Source of the DNA: Cucumis sativus | Taxonomy: Eukaryota > Streptophyta > Magnoliopsida > Cucurbitales > Cucurbitaceae | Assembly: GCF_000004075.3 (NCBI RefSeq) | Contig: NC_026660.2 | Span: forward strand, 14,093,837 to 14,157,836 | Direction: 5' to 3' | Length of the DNA stretch: 64,000 nucleotides | In this document: piece by piece, positions 35,418 through 46,481 of the stretch | Layout of the letters: every line of letters begins with the position of its first letter | Position numbering within the stretch: position 1 is the stretch's first letter | Program-made: the position numbers and the translations under genes | Notes under the pieces: generated by a model | What the model was told of the DNA's origin: nothing | The model's input: only the letters and a program-made list of their open reading frames with translations | The model's database searches: none

Positions 35418-35481
35418 GTGTATTGATCAAATGACCCATATCAATAAGGACACAAAATTGGCAAAGAACAAATAAATTAAA

Positions 35482-35949
35482 ATGGACAATAACTCTTGTT
35501 TCATTACTTTCTCTCTCATTGGAGTTCTTTTGTTCACCATCATTTCAAATGTGGCATCATCTAACGACGTTGTTTCTACCATCTGTTCAGAAATCTCAAA
35601 TCCACAATTTTGTTTAAGTGTGTTGAAATCTGCAGGCACTACAGATCTAAAAGGCTTGGCTGTATACACCTTAAACCTTGCTCATTCAAATGCTGGCAAA
35701 TCTTTGATCCTAGCCAACTCACTAGCAAAAGCCACCACCAATCCTCAACTTAAGCAACGATATTCATTTTGTGCTGAGAGCTATGATGAAGTTGTTGGTG
35801 ACATTGAAAATGCTCAAAACGACTTGGCACTTGGGGACTTTATTGGTGTCATTATTGCAACTACTGGTGCCATGACAACTCTTGGTGATCACTGTCAGAA
35901 TAAGCTCTTGCAGCCCGCCGAAGGATACATCGTTGCTTTTAAAGAATAG
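35482..35949 (+). pseudogene. PMEI / invertase-inhibitor copy B, frameshifted near the C-terminus
   Basis: Same gene as copy C up to residue 143. One extra C in the run at 35914-35916 (CAGCCCGCCG against CAGCCGCCG) shifts the frame, replacing the last 30 residues by AEGYIVAFKE and a stop, for 155 residues in place of 173. The signal peptide and all four disulfide cysteines remain, but the final helix of the four-helix bundle is lost, so folding or target binding is probably impaired. A single-base homopolymer difference in near-identical duplicates could also be an assembly or sequencing error. Confidence 0.8.
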
Positions 35950-36656
35950 CAACACTCTAGATGATATATTTAGCATTATTATGGTTATATCCGATCATCT
36001 TTGAGGGTTATGTACTTGAACATTTTGATCAATAAATAAACTGAAGTTTAATTTTTAAAATAATATTACAATGTGATGGTGATTGGAATTGATTACTTAC
36101 TTTGATTAAACTTGAGAAGATAAAGAAAATCAATTAATAGAAACGTTCACCGACACACATTGTCAGCACGTCGGAGAAAGCCTAAACTTTTTTTTCTTTT
36201 CTTTTACGTTCTGTTTTCTTTTCTTTGTTTGCCATCATCATCATCTTCTTCTTCTTCTTCTAGCTTCTTATGTTCTGTTTCAATTGCATACTTCTGTTAT
36301 TCTTGTAATTTCTTCGTGGTTTTCTTTTTAACTTTGTGTTTCAGTGTGGATTCATAAACACATTTTTCAGTGCTCTGGATTCTGGATCTGTTATGATTTG
36401 AAAGGGTACAGTGAAGTGAAAAGTTGAAATGGAAAAGAAAAAAAGAAGAAAAGAGGACACTTCTCGCGGTGGTGGCGGCAAAGACTGACGTCGACGACAA
36501 CACAACTCTCCTCCTCTCCCTATATCTCGGCCGATTTTGGGTTTATTTTCGTTTTGCATTCTGTTATGTGTAGAAGGGAGAATAAATAGTGTGGACTTTC
36601 CCCGACATCTTCGAAAACGTTGGGAAATTTACCTTTCGCCGACGTATGTAGTACAC

Positions 36657-36708
36657 ACGTCGGAGAAAGTTTAAATAATAAATTCATTATTTAAACTTTC
36701 CCCGACGT
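36657..36708. repeat. 52-bp inverted repeat, module B
   Basis: Same palindrome as at 6574-6625, with arms ACGTCGGAGAAAGTTTAAAT and its complement around AAATTC. It lies in the same CGACGT-rich block downstream of PMEI. Confidence 0.85.
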
Positions 36709-38169
36709 ACTCCTGTCATACGAGTCTAAATTAAATTTAATGCGTTCTCCTTCGGCGATGTGTGTCAAGGTGACGTTGGAAAAAGTTTAAACACTAATGC
36801 AATTATTTTAAATCACATATGTTATCGCTTATATGGCATAAGAGTCTATTAACGATAGAAATCTATCTTGATAGGTTTTGCTACATTTACAATTTTTAAA
36901 AATATTCTTATATACTTAACTATTATTCCTAAAATTGCTAACCCATTATACTTACCCTAAGTTAAATGTATAATGTCAAAAGTAAGTTTACTACGAAGGT
37001 AATCTATGTGACCCTTTTATCCTAACGTAGGAAGTTTGTTCCACTCCATACCATTATTGAACTAAAAGGATTAAGTGTGTATTAATATGTTTAAACAAGT
37101 ATAATTATAGCAAAATCTATAAGTGATATATTGATATTAGCAATACAATACGCGTCACATATGCAAACATTTTGTGTCTAATCGTTGTATTTACAATTAA
37201 CTCCATTAAAATATTACAAATAGAAATAGAACTCTTTAACTATGTTCAGTTAGGATCACAAACTACAAAATGAAAGCATGGAACAAATTTAATTTTTTTT
37301 TTCTTTAAAGGAAATTTTGTGTGTAGCACATTATATTTTTTTCTTTCCTTTAAAAAACATTATTGATCTTATGATATTTGACATATATTATATTTTTTTA
37401 AGAATGTAAATAATGTAAATAATGTGCCAAATAATTGAAAACATGTTATCCAAAACAGAGAATGGTTAAGAAATTGTTGACATTTAGTCAAATTAATAAA
37501 TAATTCAAAATTGTGTTTGATTTTTGAATTTGAAAAGATAGTAAATTAGAAGTGTTTTGAAATAGTGTTTACGAGAAGATTTTTAATTTTAAATAGCATT
37601 ATAGTAGCTATGGATGGTTATATAATAGTCTACACAATCTTTGTCACAAATGATTAATTCGATTTTTTAAATCAAGTCTAATGTTTTTTTTTTTTTTTTT
37701 GCCTATTTCTTACCATAATTTACATTTTTTGTAAGTATAATGGTTGAATGCAAAAAGAGAGCTGACTAGTAAGTGCAAAAAGAGATCTCACAAGCTTCTG
37801 CAAAAGCTAATCAAGCAACCCAAATCATAAACGAGGAGAAAAGTTGATTGGTTAAGCTTTGTTGTAGTAAAGAAGTCAAAGTGAACATGGAACGTTCTTC
37901 ACTCTCAAAGAACATCGCCAACATATAGATTATATACTTTTTCTGGTATTGACCCAAAAAACCAATCCAAGTGTATTTTTGGTGAGATGCATAGTTTAAC
38001 TAAACCGTGTTATTACAAAATTTTTAATTACTAGGAACTCCTAATGAAACGAATACATTATTTTTATAATTACGAGGTAAAATGGAAACATACAAACTAC
38101 TAAAAAAAGTTGCAATTCGATTATTGGGATTCAATCTACTCTCCATGAATGTTCTTGAAATGAGAGTTT

Positions 38170-38807
38170 TTAAGCAGCTACAACTTGCTTATGTATAAAA
38201 GCAAAACCCTTCTCAACGCCTACCTTCAGTTTTGGCTTTAGAGCTTCAAGTGATTTTTGCCCCTACTCAGATAAACCCTGAAGATCAGATGTTACAAAGG
38301 CTTCAATTCCACATGCAAAAATCATGTTCATGAACCAAAAGCACCTTAAGCTTCTCTTCGATATCTTTGAGCTCACTGGATAAAGAACTGATTTCTAAAG
38401 CAATCATCTCTACCATATCCTCATCGTTCCCACTGTCTTTTAATAAGGTTGGCATGATAATCACAACAAAGAAGAAGAAACTAAGATCAATTTAACAAAT
38501 TTTATGTTGGGAAACTTTTTTAAGAACAACTACTTATAAACCAACCTTAGCTTTGGCCTCACATTCCTTGAATTTTCTAAAAGTAGATACCACCTGTCCG
38601 GGCAACCCACACCAACCAACCAAGAGTAAGTTAGTGTGAAAGACACTTATTTAATGAAGAATATGTAAAAGAGGTCATTCCAACTGTTACACATAATAGT
38701 ATTGGAGGCAGATAACCTTGCCATACCTCATCAAGTTCTGATATTGATTGAGCTAGTTTTTGATACTCTGTGGGGTTTGAGACAATATCTGGATTGACCA
38801 GCTTAAC
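38170..38807 (-). pseudogene. Plastid release factor 1 (APG3-like) remnant, copy B, exons 1-2 deleted
   Basis: Retains the exons 38727-38807 (NPDIVSNPTEYQKLAQSI), 38546-38593 (VVSTFRKFKECEAK), about 38338-38450 (LLKDSGNDEDMVEMI) and the unidentified terminal piece 38170-38277. The GAG|GTATGG and AAG|GTTGG donors are intact, unlike copy A. The start codon, transit-peptide region and EPYLIVKLE exon are gone with the 1,644-bp deletion upstream. The conserved release-factor domain with GGQ is missing in every copy, so the duplicated ancestor was already partial. Confidence 0.65.
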
Positions 38808-38917
38808 CTAAATAATAATATCGATAGTGATTATTGTGTAGGAAAATATTAAAGCTATAACCAAATCAAAAGCATAATTGGAAATACAGGGACGTCAACT
38901 GTTTTAGTAGGGGAGAA

Positions 38918-39395
38918 TGTCAAGAGCATGCTTGTCCAAGGCATTGTTTGCCCATGGCCGCATGGCCGAACATCCTCAAACCACCTTATATTTATGTCTT
39001 ATACTTAGTTTAGCCATTTTGTTTCCTTTTGTTGTCGCCGACCTAGGGTGTGACGTTTCAAAATTTTCATATGCAAGTCTATCATAACTAAAAATGTTTA
39101 AAATGTACTATAGGGAAGACATAGTAGTTGAATCCCTGACCAAGCCTTGTTGCACTCTTTGCATTCTAATCTTTCTTTGCAATTAACAGTCTTCAATGCT
39201 TTCTTTAACGATGTTTTCAATTCTTTTCTTCTCTTCTTGTCTTATAAAAATAAATTTCTCTCAAAACATGAAAGAGGCTATACCGTACTGCGTGCTTTTT
39301 GCGACTTCTGGATTTCATACAGCTTACTTGTTCACCGAGCTAGAACAAACGTCGCATAATCACCATCCCCTATTTGAAAATTTACGATTATGACA
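38918..39395 (+). repeat. Chromovirus LTR, module B
   Basis: Begins TGTCAAGAGCATGCTTG and ends TATGACA, 478 bp. It is preceded by a TAGTAGGGGAGAA polypurine tract but is not followed by a primer site, so it is a 3' LTR joined to LTR-remnant sequence. Confidence 0.8.
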
Positions 39396-40984
39396 GCATG
39401 CGGTGAGGTGCACGCGGCATGTGTGGGCCCAAGCCAAGCATGCAACTGGCATTCTGATACTCTATGCACGTGCATGCTGCCTGCGCCCATGCCGTGCAGC
39501 CAGCATTGTCATGACGTAGTTTTTGGGATGTTTGGTGTTTTGGGAAATTTTGAGCAAATTCTGGATGTTCGAGCATGCGGATGTTCTATGCAATGCAACC
39601 AGCAGCCCATATGTTCTATGTTCTCTTTACGGTCGTATGTACACATTTGGTTAACTCTACTACTAATGGGAAAGTTGACGAGCCTATGCTGAATTCATCA
39701 GGAAAGGTGTACTTTATTGAGCCCATTGAGGAGAAGGATACCTTCTTTTTTCGAAGAGGTGTTTCAATGCCTAGGCCGTCTTTTGACAATGAGGTGTTAA
39801 TATTACCTAGACTTCATGCTAAGAACGGGTTGTGAATTTATAATCAAGAATGCAGTTCGAGTATCATGTCTTTCAAATGATTTCCAACAGCTTGAATGTT
39901 TCTATAAGACAAGAATTTATGCTTAACTGTTTTAGAAAGCATGTTTTATAAAAATTGTCACTCACTAAGTCTTTCGACTTATCCTTTCAAATCATTTCTC
40001 ACTTTTCAGGTATGGATTATGCATTCCCTAATGTTAAGCGTATTGCTGCTGAGCCAACCAGTTACTAGAAATTGTTAAGTCATTTTGAAAGTTAGTTTTG
40101 ACTTTGTAAGAAAAGTTCAGGATGAGCATGTCTATGTTTATTGTTAAAGTTCCAATGTTATAAGTAGTTTAGTAAAAAGGTCACTGTCATGTTTAAAGCT
40201 TCTGCTGATGTATCACAATAGTTGTAACTAGTGGTTTAAGTTATTAGTTTGCATGTAGCTTGTATCGCTGTTTGTTTTGAGCATGCATTCATGTTGTAAC
40301 TGGTAGTTAAGTTAGAAAGGTTAGTCGGTTGGTAAGTTTTGCCAAGGTATGGCAATCCTTGCCAACCCTCGCACCTTCTTTCAGAGCTAGATGTTGTTCA
40401 GAAAATAAGGAGCTTTGGGAGGGGGTGGTGACAACAACACCATCCCACTAGAGTACGCAATGATGCATTATTGTTTAATTAAGTCATATATACTTCCACA
40501 ATTTGGATAGGAATTTAACTCATTAGAAGGTGTCCTATAGAATTTCTCAGTGAAAAGTTCAGAGAAGCTACAAACAAATGTCACTACCGAACAACAATCA
40601 TATACATGGGTTAGGGCTTTGAGCAGTGTGAACACAACTTAATAATAAATATGAAGTCGTCCTCTTTTCATCATTAGTCAGAAGAATTCTTAAACTTTCT
40701 AAAAATAATTGTCAAATAATTGATTATATAGTATGCCATTTATTTGGAATACAATTTTTTCATTACCAGGAAAGGAGACTTCTCACTAAGTAAATGTAAA
40801 GAGACTAATGCTATAATTTGAATTGGAAAATATAATTTCATAATTAAGCATCGAATAGGGACTAGTTAAGAAGTACACACTTTAGTTTGCCAGAGTCCAT
40901 GTTCTACACATGTTAGCCACTCTGTCATTGGTTTAGCAGTAAAACAAAGGATGTGTTTAGGATGTGAGCCACACAAAAGGGAAA
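39396..40984 (+). repeat. Long-LTR remnant, module B
   Basis: Related to 21690-23760: the CACG-rich stretch, the CACTAAGTCTTTCGACTTATCC stretch near 39964 and a CTGCTGAGCCAACC end recur in the same order. No coding region. An ORF of 100 residues at 39390-39692 is Cys-rich but lies in LTR-like sequence and is not credible. The last 120 bases before the gypsy element read EWLTCVEHGLWQTK on the minus strand, which I cannot place. Confidence 0.5.
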
Positions 40985-41000
40985 GAAAACAGAAGGCGCA

Positions 41001-42010
41001 GTGAGCCACACAAAAGGGATCGAAACGAATGTTCAGAAATATCGGAAGGATCGAAGAAATATGGAAGGAAAGACGAGGAAAAACAACAGACCGGAGCAAG
41101 TTCAAGAAGGTAGAGATCCCGATCTTCAATGGAATAGACCCCGATTCATGGTTATTTCGCGCCGATCGTTATTTCAAGATACACAAGTTGACTGACTCAG
41201 AGAAGTTAATGGTAGCGGTAATCAGTTATTAGGACCAGCTTTGGATTGGTATAGATCAATTGATGAATTGGAACAATTCAAGAGTTGGGAAGATTTGAAG
41301 CAAAGGTTGTTGTCCGATTTCAGACGATTCGGGATGGAACACTCGTAGGCAGATTCTTAAGGATTAAGCAGGAAACGACAGTAGGGGAATATAGAAACAG
41401 TTTCGATAAATATTTAGCTCCGGTAGCCTTCCTCCAGACCATAGTATTAGAAGAAACCTTTATGAATGGGCTAAGCCCATGGCATAAATCCGAAGTTGAA
41501 ACGCTGGAGCCCATAGGTTTGGCCAAGATGATGTAACTAGCCCTGAAATTGAAAATAGAGAGATGGTTCGTCGAGAATGTGGGCTTAGTAGTGTTTCGGG
41601 AATGAATCAACAATTCAAGCATAATAACGTAAAGCAAACCTCGACAGTAACACCCAATCAGAAACCCACGGAAGGGAGCTGGCCAATGAGAACGATTACG
41701 TTAAAAAGAGTGACGGCAGATGAAAAGAGGAGGGAAGGTCCGACCAAGCGTCTTTCCAACGCTGAATTTCAAGCACGAAGGGAAAACGGTCTGTGTTTTC
41801 AGTGTGAGGAGAAGTATCACGCTGGACATAGGCGTAAGGTGAAGGAACAGAAGGAATTACGGATGTTAGTAGTAAAGGAAATGGGAGAAGAACTGGAAAT
41901 CATTGAGGATGAACACTTTGATGTGGAAACGGAGGCCCAGACCATTGAAATTGAAAAAGTGGAGAATATGAATATAGAGCTACCATTAACTCAATTGTGG
42001 GGTTATCCAA
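41001..42010 (+). pseudogene. Gypsy family 2 gag, copy 2
   Basis: Same architecture as copy 1: basic N-terminus, DSWLFRADRYFKIHKLTDSE, TVGEYRNSFDKYLAPVAF and a zinc knuckle CFQCEEKYHAGHRR, in which the last cysteine is Arg. It shares the stop after VAVISY with copy 1 and has a private stop after LAKMM near 41536. Confidence 0.78.
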
Positions 42011-44540
42011 CCCTGGAACCATGAAACTGAAAGGGAAGATAAAAGAGACCAAAGTGGTAATAATCATCGACAGTGGAGCCACCCACAGTTTTATTGCAAA
42101 AAATTTTGTAACCACCCTTAGCCTACCAATGACAGAAACGTCCAACTATGGAGTGATTTTGGGATCAGGGGTTGCGGTCAAAGGAAAAGGAATCCGCAGT
42201 AATGTTGAAGTGACGGTAGGAGAGTGGAAAATTACAAACAACTTTTTACCCTTGGAATTAGGGGTGGTTGCACTCATTGGGCATGACTGAATTTGATATG
42301 AAAAATTTGGTGATGACATTCCGACATGGAGGAAGGAAGATAGAGATAAAGGGGGACCCTAGTGTCACCAAAACCCAAGTGAGCCTAAAGTCTATAATTA
42401 AGACATGGGGAGCTGATAATCACGGTTATTTGGTAGAATGTCGGGCCATGGAGGGAAGGCTAGCTGAGGAAGGCTTAGAGGATGAAGAAGTGCCAGCCAC
42501 TGTTGACAACATGATCTCTCCTCTGTTGAGCAAATTTAATGATGTTTTTGATTGGTTGGAAGAGCTGCCTTCGAAGAGGAACATTGAGCACCATATACCC
42601 CTTCAGAAGGGGGTGGATCCAGTTAATGTCAGACCTTATCGTTACGCACATCGGCAAAAGGAGGAAATTGAAAGACTAGTTGATGAAATGTTGAAGACAG
42701 GCATCATATGACCGGGTACCAGTCTGTATTCCAGCCCAGTCCTTCTCGTGAAAAAGAAAGATGATAGCTGGCAATTTTGTGTAGATTATCGGGAGTTGAA
42801 CAATGTCACTATCCCAGATAAGTTCCCAATTCCGGTCATAGATGAGTTATTCAATGAGCTGAATGGGGCCAACATGTTTTCGAAGATTTATTTAAAGGCG
42901 GGTTATCACCAAATCAGGATGCATCTGAGAGGTGTAGAGAAGACGACCTTTCGAACACATGAGGGACACTATGAGAGGTCATGCCGTTTGAGCTAACCAA
43001 TGCCCCCTCTACGTTCCAAGCATTAATGAACCACATCTTTAAGCCTTATATGAGAAGATTCGTATTAGTGTTTTTCGATGACATTTTGGTGTACAACAGG
43101 GGAGTAGAAGAACATGGACAGCATCTGGAAGTAGTCTTGGAGATCCTTCGAGAGAATGAATTGTATGTGAATTTAGCCAAATGTTGCTTTGCCAAAAGTA
43201 GAATAGGTTATTTGGGGCATTTCATATCCGAAAAGGGAGCTAAAGTTGATCCAGAAAAAATAAGGGCAATTAGGGAATGGTCGATTCCCACTAGTGTGCG
43301 AGAAGTTCGAGGTTTCTTAGGACTCAATTGATACTATAGGAAGTTTGGGCAGAATTATGGCAGTATCGAAAGCCCTTTGACACAGCTTTTGAAGACAGGA
43401 ACTCATTGTTGGACTGAAGAAGCAAGTGCTGCCTTTGAGAAGTTGAAGATGGCAATGATGATTCTACCGACGTTAGCTATGCTGGACTTTAATCTACCAC
43501 TCGAGATAGAAACATATGTATCTTGTTTTGGTGTGGGGCCGTTTTAGTACAAGCCAAGAGACAAATATCCTTCTTTAGTAAAACCTTATGCATGTGGGAT
43601 AGAGCGCGACTGGTTTATGAAAGAGAATTGATAATAGTAAGTGTTTTGCGGTGCAAAGGTGGAGACCATATTTGTTAGGGAAGAAATTTACAGTGAAAAC
43701 TGATCAGAAGTCGCTCAAATTTCGGCTAGAACAAAGGGTGATTCAACCCTAATACCAAAAATGGATAGCCAATCTTTTGGGATATTTCATTTGAGGTAGT
43801 CTGCAATCCTGGGATTGGAGAATAAGGCAGCCGATGCTCTATCTAGAACACCCCGTATAGTGCACTTAAATCAAATATCAGCCCCAACACTACTCGATTT
43901 AGTGGTGAGTCAAGAAGAGGAAAAGAGGGATCAATACCTACAGGAAATCCAGAAGAAAATAGAAAGAACAAAAAGTGAAAGTTCCAAACTTTTCAGTACA
44001 GCAAGGGGTATTGAAATACAAAGGAAGGTTGGTGATGTCAAAAACATCCGTTCTACTACCCACTATTCATGCATACCTATTCATGATTTTGTCTTTGGAG
44101 GACATTCAGGGTTCCTAAGAACGTACAAGAGGATGACCGGAGAGATTTACTAGGAAGGAATGAAGAAAAACATAAAGAAATACTATGAAGAATGTCTTGT
44201 ATGCCAAAGGAATAAAACACTTGCATTATTACCTGCTGGATTGCTGCTGCCACTTGAGATTCCTAACACAGTGTGGTCGGATATTTCCATGGATTTTATA
44301 GATGGACTTCCAAAATCAGCTGGAAAAGAAGTGATTTTTGTGGTTGTAGATTGTCTGAGTAAGTATGCACATTTTTACAGCTATAAATCATTCTTACATG
44401 GCCAGCTTCGTAGCAGAAGTTTTTGTTAAAGAAGTGGTGAGATTGCACGGGTATCCGCAGTAAGTTGTATCGGATCAAGACAAAATCTTTATTAGTCATT
44501 TCTGGAAGGAAATGTTCAAGTTAGTGGGAACTAAAATAAA
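41997..44540 (+). pseudogene. Gypsy family 2 pol, copy 2
   Basis: Protease IIDSGATHSFIAKNF is intact. RT again has [12 protein letters not shown] (Tyr codon 42889-42891) and FFDDILVYN. RNase H is broken by frameshifts around 43540-43640 (ETYVSCF and KTDQKSLKF survive). The integrase has GGHSGFLRTYKRMTGE and CLVCQRNK (HHCC finger), then SMDFIDGLPKS and VVVDCLSKYAHF, with [20 protein letters not shown] near the end. Stops shared with copy 1: 42709-42711 and 43329-43331. Cut before the catalytic glutamate. Confidence 0.82.
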
Positions 44541-44570
44541 TAGAAGGAAATGTTCAGGTTAGTGGGAACT

Positions 44571-44830
44571 ATGCCACATACACCAAGTTCGAATATAGAA
44601 CTTGCTTCTTACTGAAAAAATAATGATTATTGGGACTTGCTATAAAGGGTATCCAATACTCGAAGTAAATGAATGATTACAAAATGATTGTTTCCTCAGT
44701 TTGAAGAAGAACAACAAAAAAGAAAAGAAGGATAAAAAAAAAAAAAAACAAACTTTCTTTTTGAAATTCTAAAAGAATCCAAAAAGACTTCAAAAGGTGC
44801 AACCAAGAAAGGAGGTCAAAGAAGGGCTCT
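44571..44830. other. Junction sequence between two gypsy elements
   Basis: No gene. It contains a poly-A run at about 44736-44748. It may be the upstream part of the following element's LTR, but no terminal TG could be fixed. Confidence 0.3.
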
Positions 44831-45225
44831 GATAGACCCCCCTATCATACGTCAATATAGTCGAAAAAAAAAGAGAGAGATCACAAGGGAACACACATGC
44901 GAAGAAGAAAAGATTTAAAGGACTGTTAGAAGAAAAGATTTAAAAAGCTTGTTGGGCGTCGGTTAGATTTGAGGAGATTTAGGAGGGTCGTTAGGTGTTG
45001 ATTAGAATAAATAAGGATAGGGAGGAAAGAGGAGGGTATGCTGAGTTTAGAAGAAAATTGACTCATGCTCTTCCTTGAGCGATAGGATAGCAGAGAGGGA
45101 ATTAGATTGTTTTTCGAATTGAGTCCTCCTCAATTTGAGTGTTCTGATATTTTGATTTTCCTTGTAACTCATTCTTTGATTGAAGCAATAAAAGTTCTAA
45201 TTGGATTTCCAAAAGAGTTCTATCA
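44831..45225 (+). repeat. Partial 5' LTR of gypsy family 3
   Basis: The region ends ...GAGTTCTATCA just before a tRNA-Met primer site at 45229, and carries the promoter-like AATAAATAAGG near 45006 and a TTGATTGAAGCAATAAAAG polyadenylation-like signal near 45177. The start at TGATAGACCCC is a guess. The corresponding 3' LTR is absent. Confidence 0.45.
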
Positions 45226-45228
45226 AAT

Positions 45229-45240
45229 TGGTATCAGAGA
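45229..45240 (+). promoter_or_regulatory. Primer binding site, gypsy family 3
   Basis: TGGTATCAGAGA, three bases after the presumed LTR end, complements initiator tRNA-Met except for the last base. Confidence 0.75.
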
Positions 45241-45264
45241 CAGTTTTTTCTGACCAAGAGGAAA

Positions 45265-46476
45265 ATGATGGTCCAAACACGAATGAAGGAGAGAATGGAG
45301 GCGCACGACCAGGAGATGCATTTGATGAGAAGCGAGATAAGCAAAATTTCGACAATGAAAGAAATATTAGCCACGATCAGCGTACAGACAAAGAAGACTC
45401 ACAAAATGTTGATAATGTTCATGGAATCGATTACCAGAGAGCATATCGTTATGAGTGAGAAAATGGCCGAGTCGAGTGTGCGAGAGACAGTATCAACAAT
45501 AACGAATAAGAAGGAAGGCTCGATCGAAAAGGACCATGAGCACGAAACAAAGGATGGAAAGATAGAAGGAGAAGACGGAGCGAACGAGCATAATAAGTTC
45601 AAGAAGGTTGAGATGCCAGTTTTCAACACGGAAGATACCCAATTTTTGACCCTTTCGAGCAGATAGATATTTTCAGATACACAAATTGACTGATGCTGAG
45701 AAGGTCCTGGTTGCGACCATTAGTTTTGAAGGCCCGACGCTGAACTAGTATAGGGCGCAAGAAGTACACGACAAGTTTACCAGTTGGTCGAACCTCAAGG
45801 AGAGAATACTCATCCGTTTTCAATCAGCAAAAGAGGGGTCCATATGCGGACAATTTTTTAGGATCGGATAACAGACGACAGTAGAAGAATATCGAAACCA
45901 GTTATATAAGCTGATGGAACCGTTATCCGATCTACAAGACAGAGTGGTGGAGGAAACATTCATGAACGGTTTACTGCCGTGGATTAAAGCAGAAGTGGAT
46001 TTTTGTCGTCCGGTCGACGTGGCTCAAATGGTGCACGCGGCTCAACTCGTAGAAAATCGAGAGATAATTCACAATGAGGCCAACCTTAAGGGGTACGCCC
46101 AAGGAAAATATCCGCCTCAAGGTTCTAGGCAAAATACGAGTGCTGCGACGGTGAACGATAGCGACAATAAGAGAAATACATTATTTTCGATGAGAACGAT
46201 TACTCTGAGAACGACATCCAGAGAAGTTAAGAGAGGGGCAGGCAAAGCGATTGTTAGACGCGGAGTTTTCAAGTCAGGAAGGAAAAAGGACATTGTTTTC
46301 CGTTGTAATGAGATATATTATCATGATCATCGATGCAAAAACAGAGGGCAAAGAGAGTTGAGAATGTACGTGGTCAGGGCGAATGATGAAGAATTTGAAA
46401 TCATAGAAGAAGTGGGAGAAAATGAATTGTTTGGAAATCACATAAGAAGATCATGTTGTCATCGAACTGTCAATTA
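45265..46476 (+). pseudogene. Gypsy family 3 gag
   Basis: Opens MMVQTRMKERMEAHDQEMHL, with a long helical N-terminus and an acidic/basic middle, then KFKKVEMPVFNTED, where a frameshift occurs. It continues RYFQIHKLTDAEKVLVATIS, TVEEYRNQLYKLMEPLSD and EETFMNGLLPWIKAEV. The C-terminal knuckle is degenerate: FRCNEIYYHDHRC lacks the first cysteine. A stop lies near 45870 (RIG*). Confidence 0.75.
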
Positions 46477-46481
46477 ATTCG

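Larger units (their letters stand above)
33898..40841. repeat. Segmental duplication, module B
   Basis: Colinear with 55407-64000 and almost identical. The only large difference is a 1,644-bp deletion at 38888/38889. Positions 33898-35146 are the PMEI upstream region, which module A lacks because the CACTA-like end replaces it. No gene is seen in that 1.2-kb upstream part. Confidence 0.95.
40985..44540 (+). mobile_element. Ty3-gypsy fragment, family 2, copy 2
   Basis: Longer sister of 18900-21690, extending through RNase H into the integrase. Lacks LTRs. Ends in a 28-bp direct repeat (44505-44532 and 44543-44570) inside the integrase, then changes to unrelated sequence. Confidence 0.85.

Noticed and set aside
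39390..39692. Cys-rich 100-residue frame, repeated at 62546-62848
   Set aside because: Lies wholly in LTR-remnant DNA and is identical only because B and C are duplicates; no signal peptide or known cysteine pattern.
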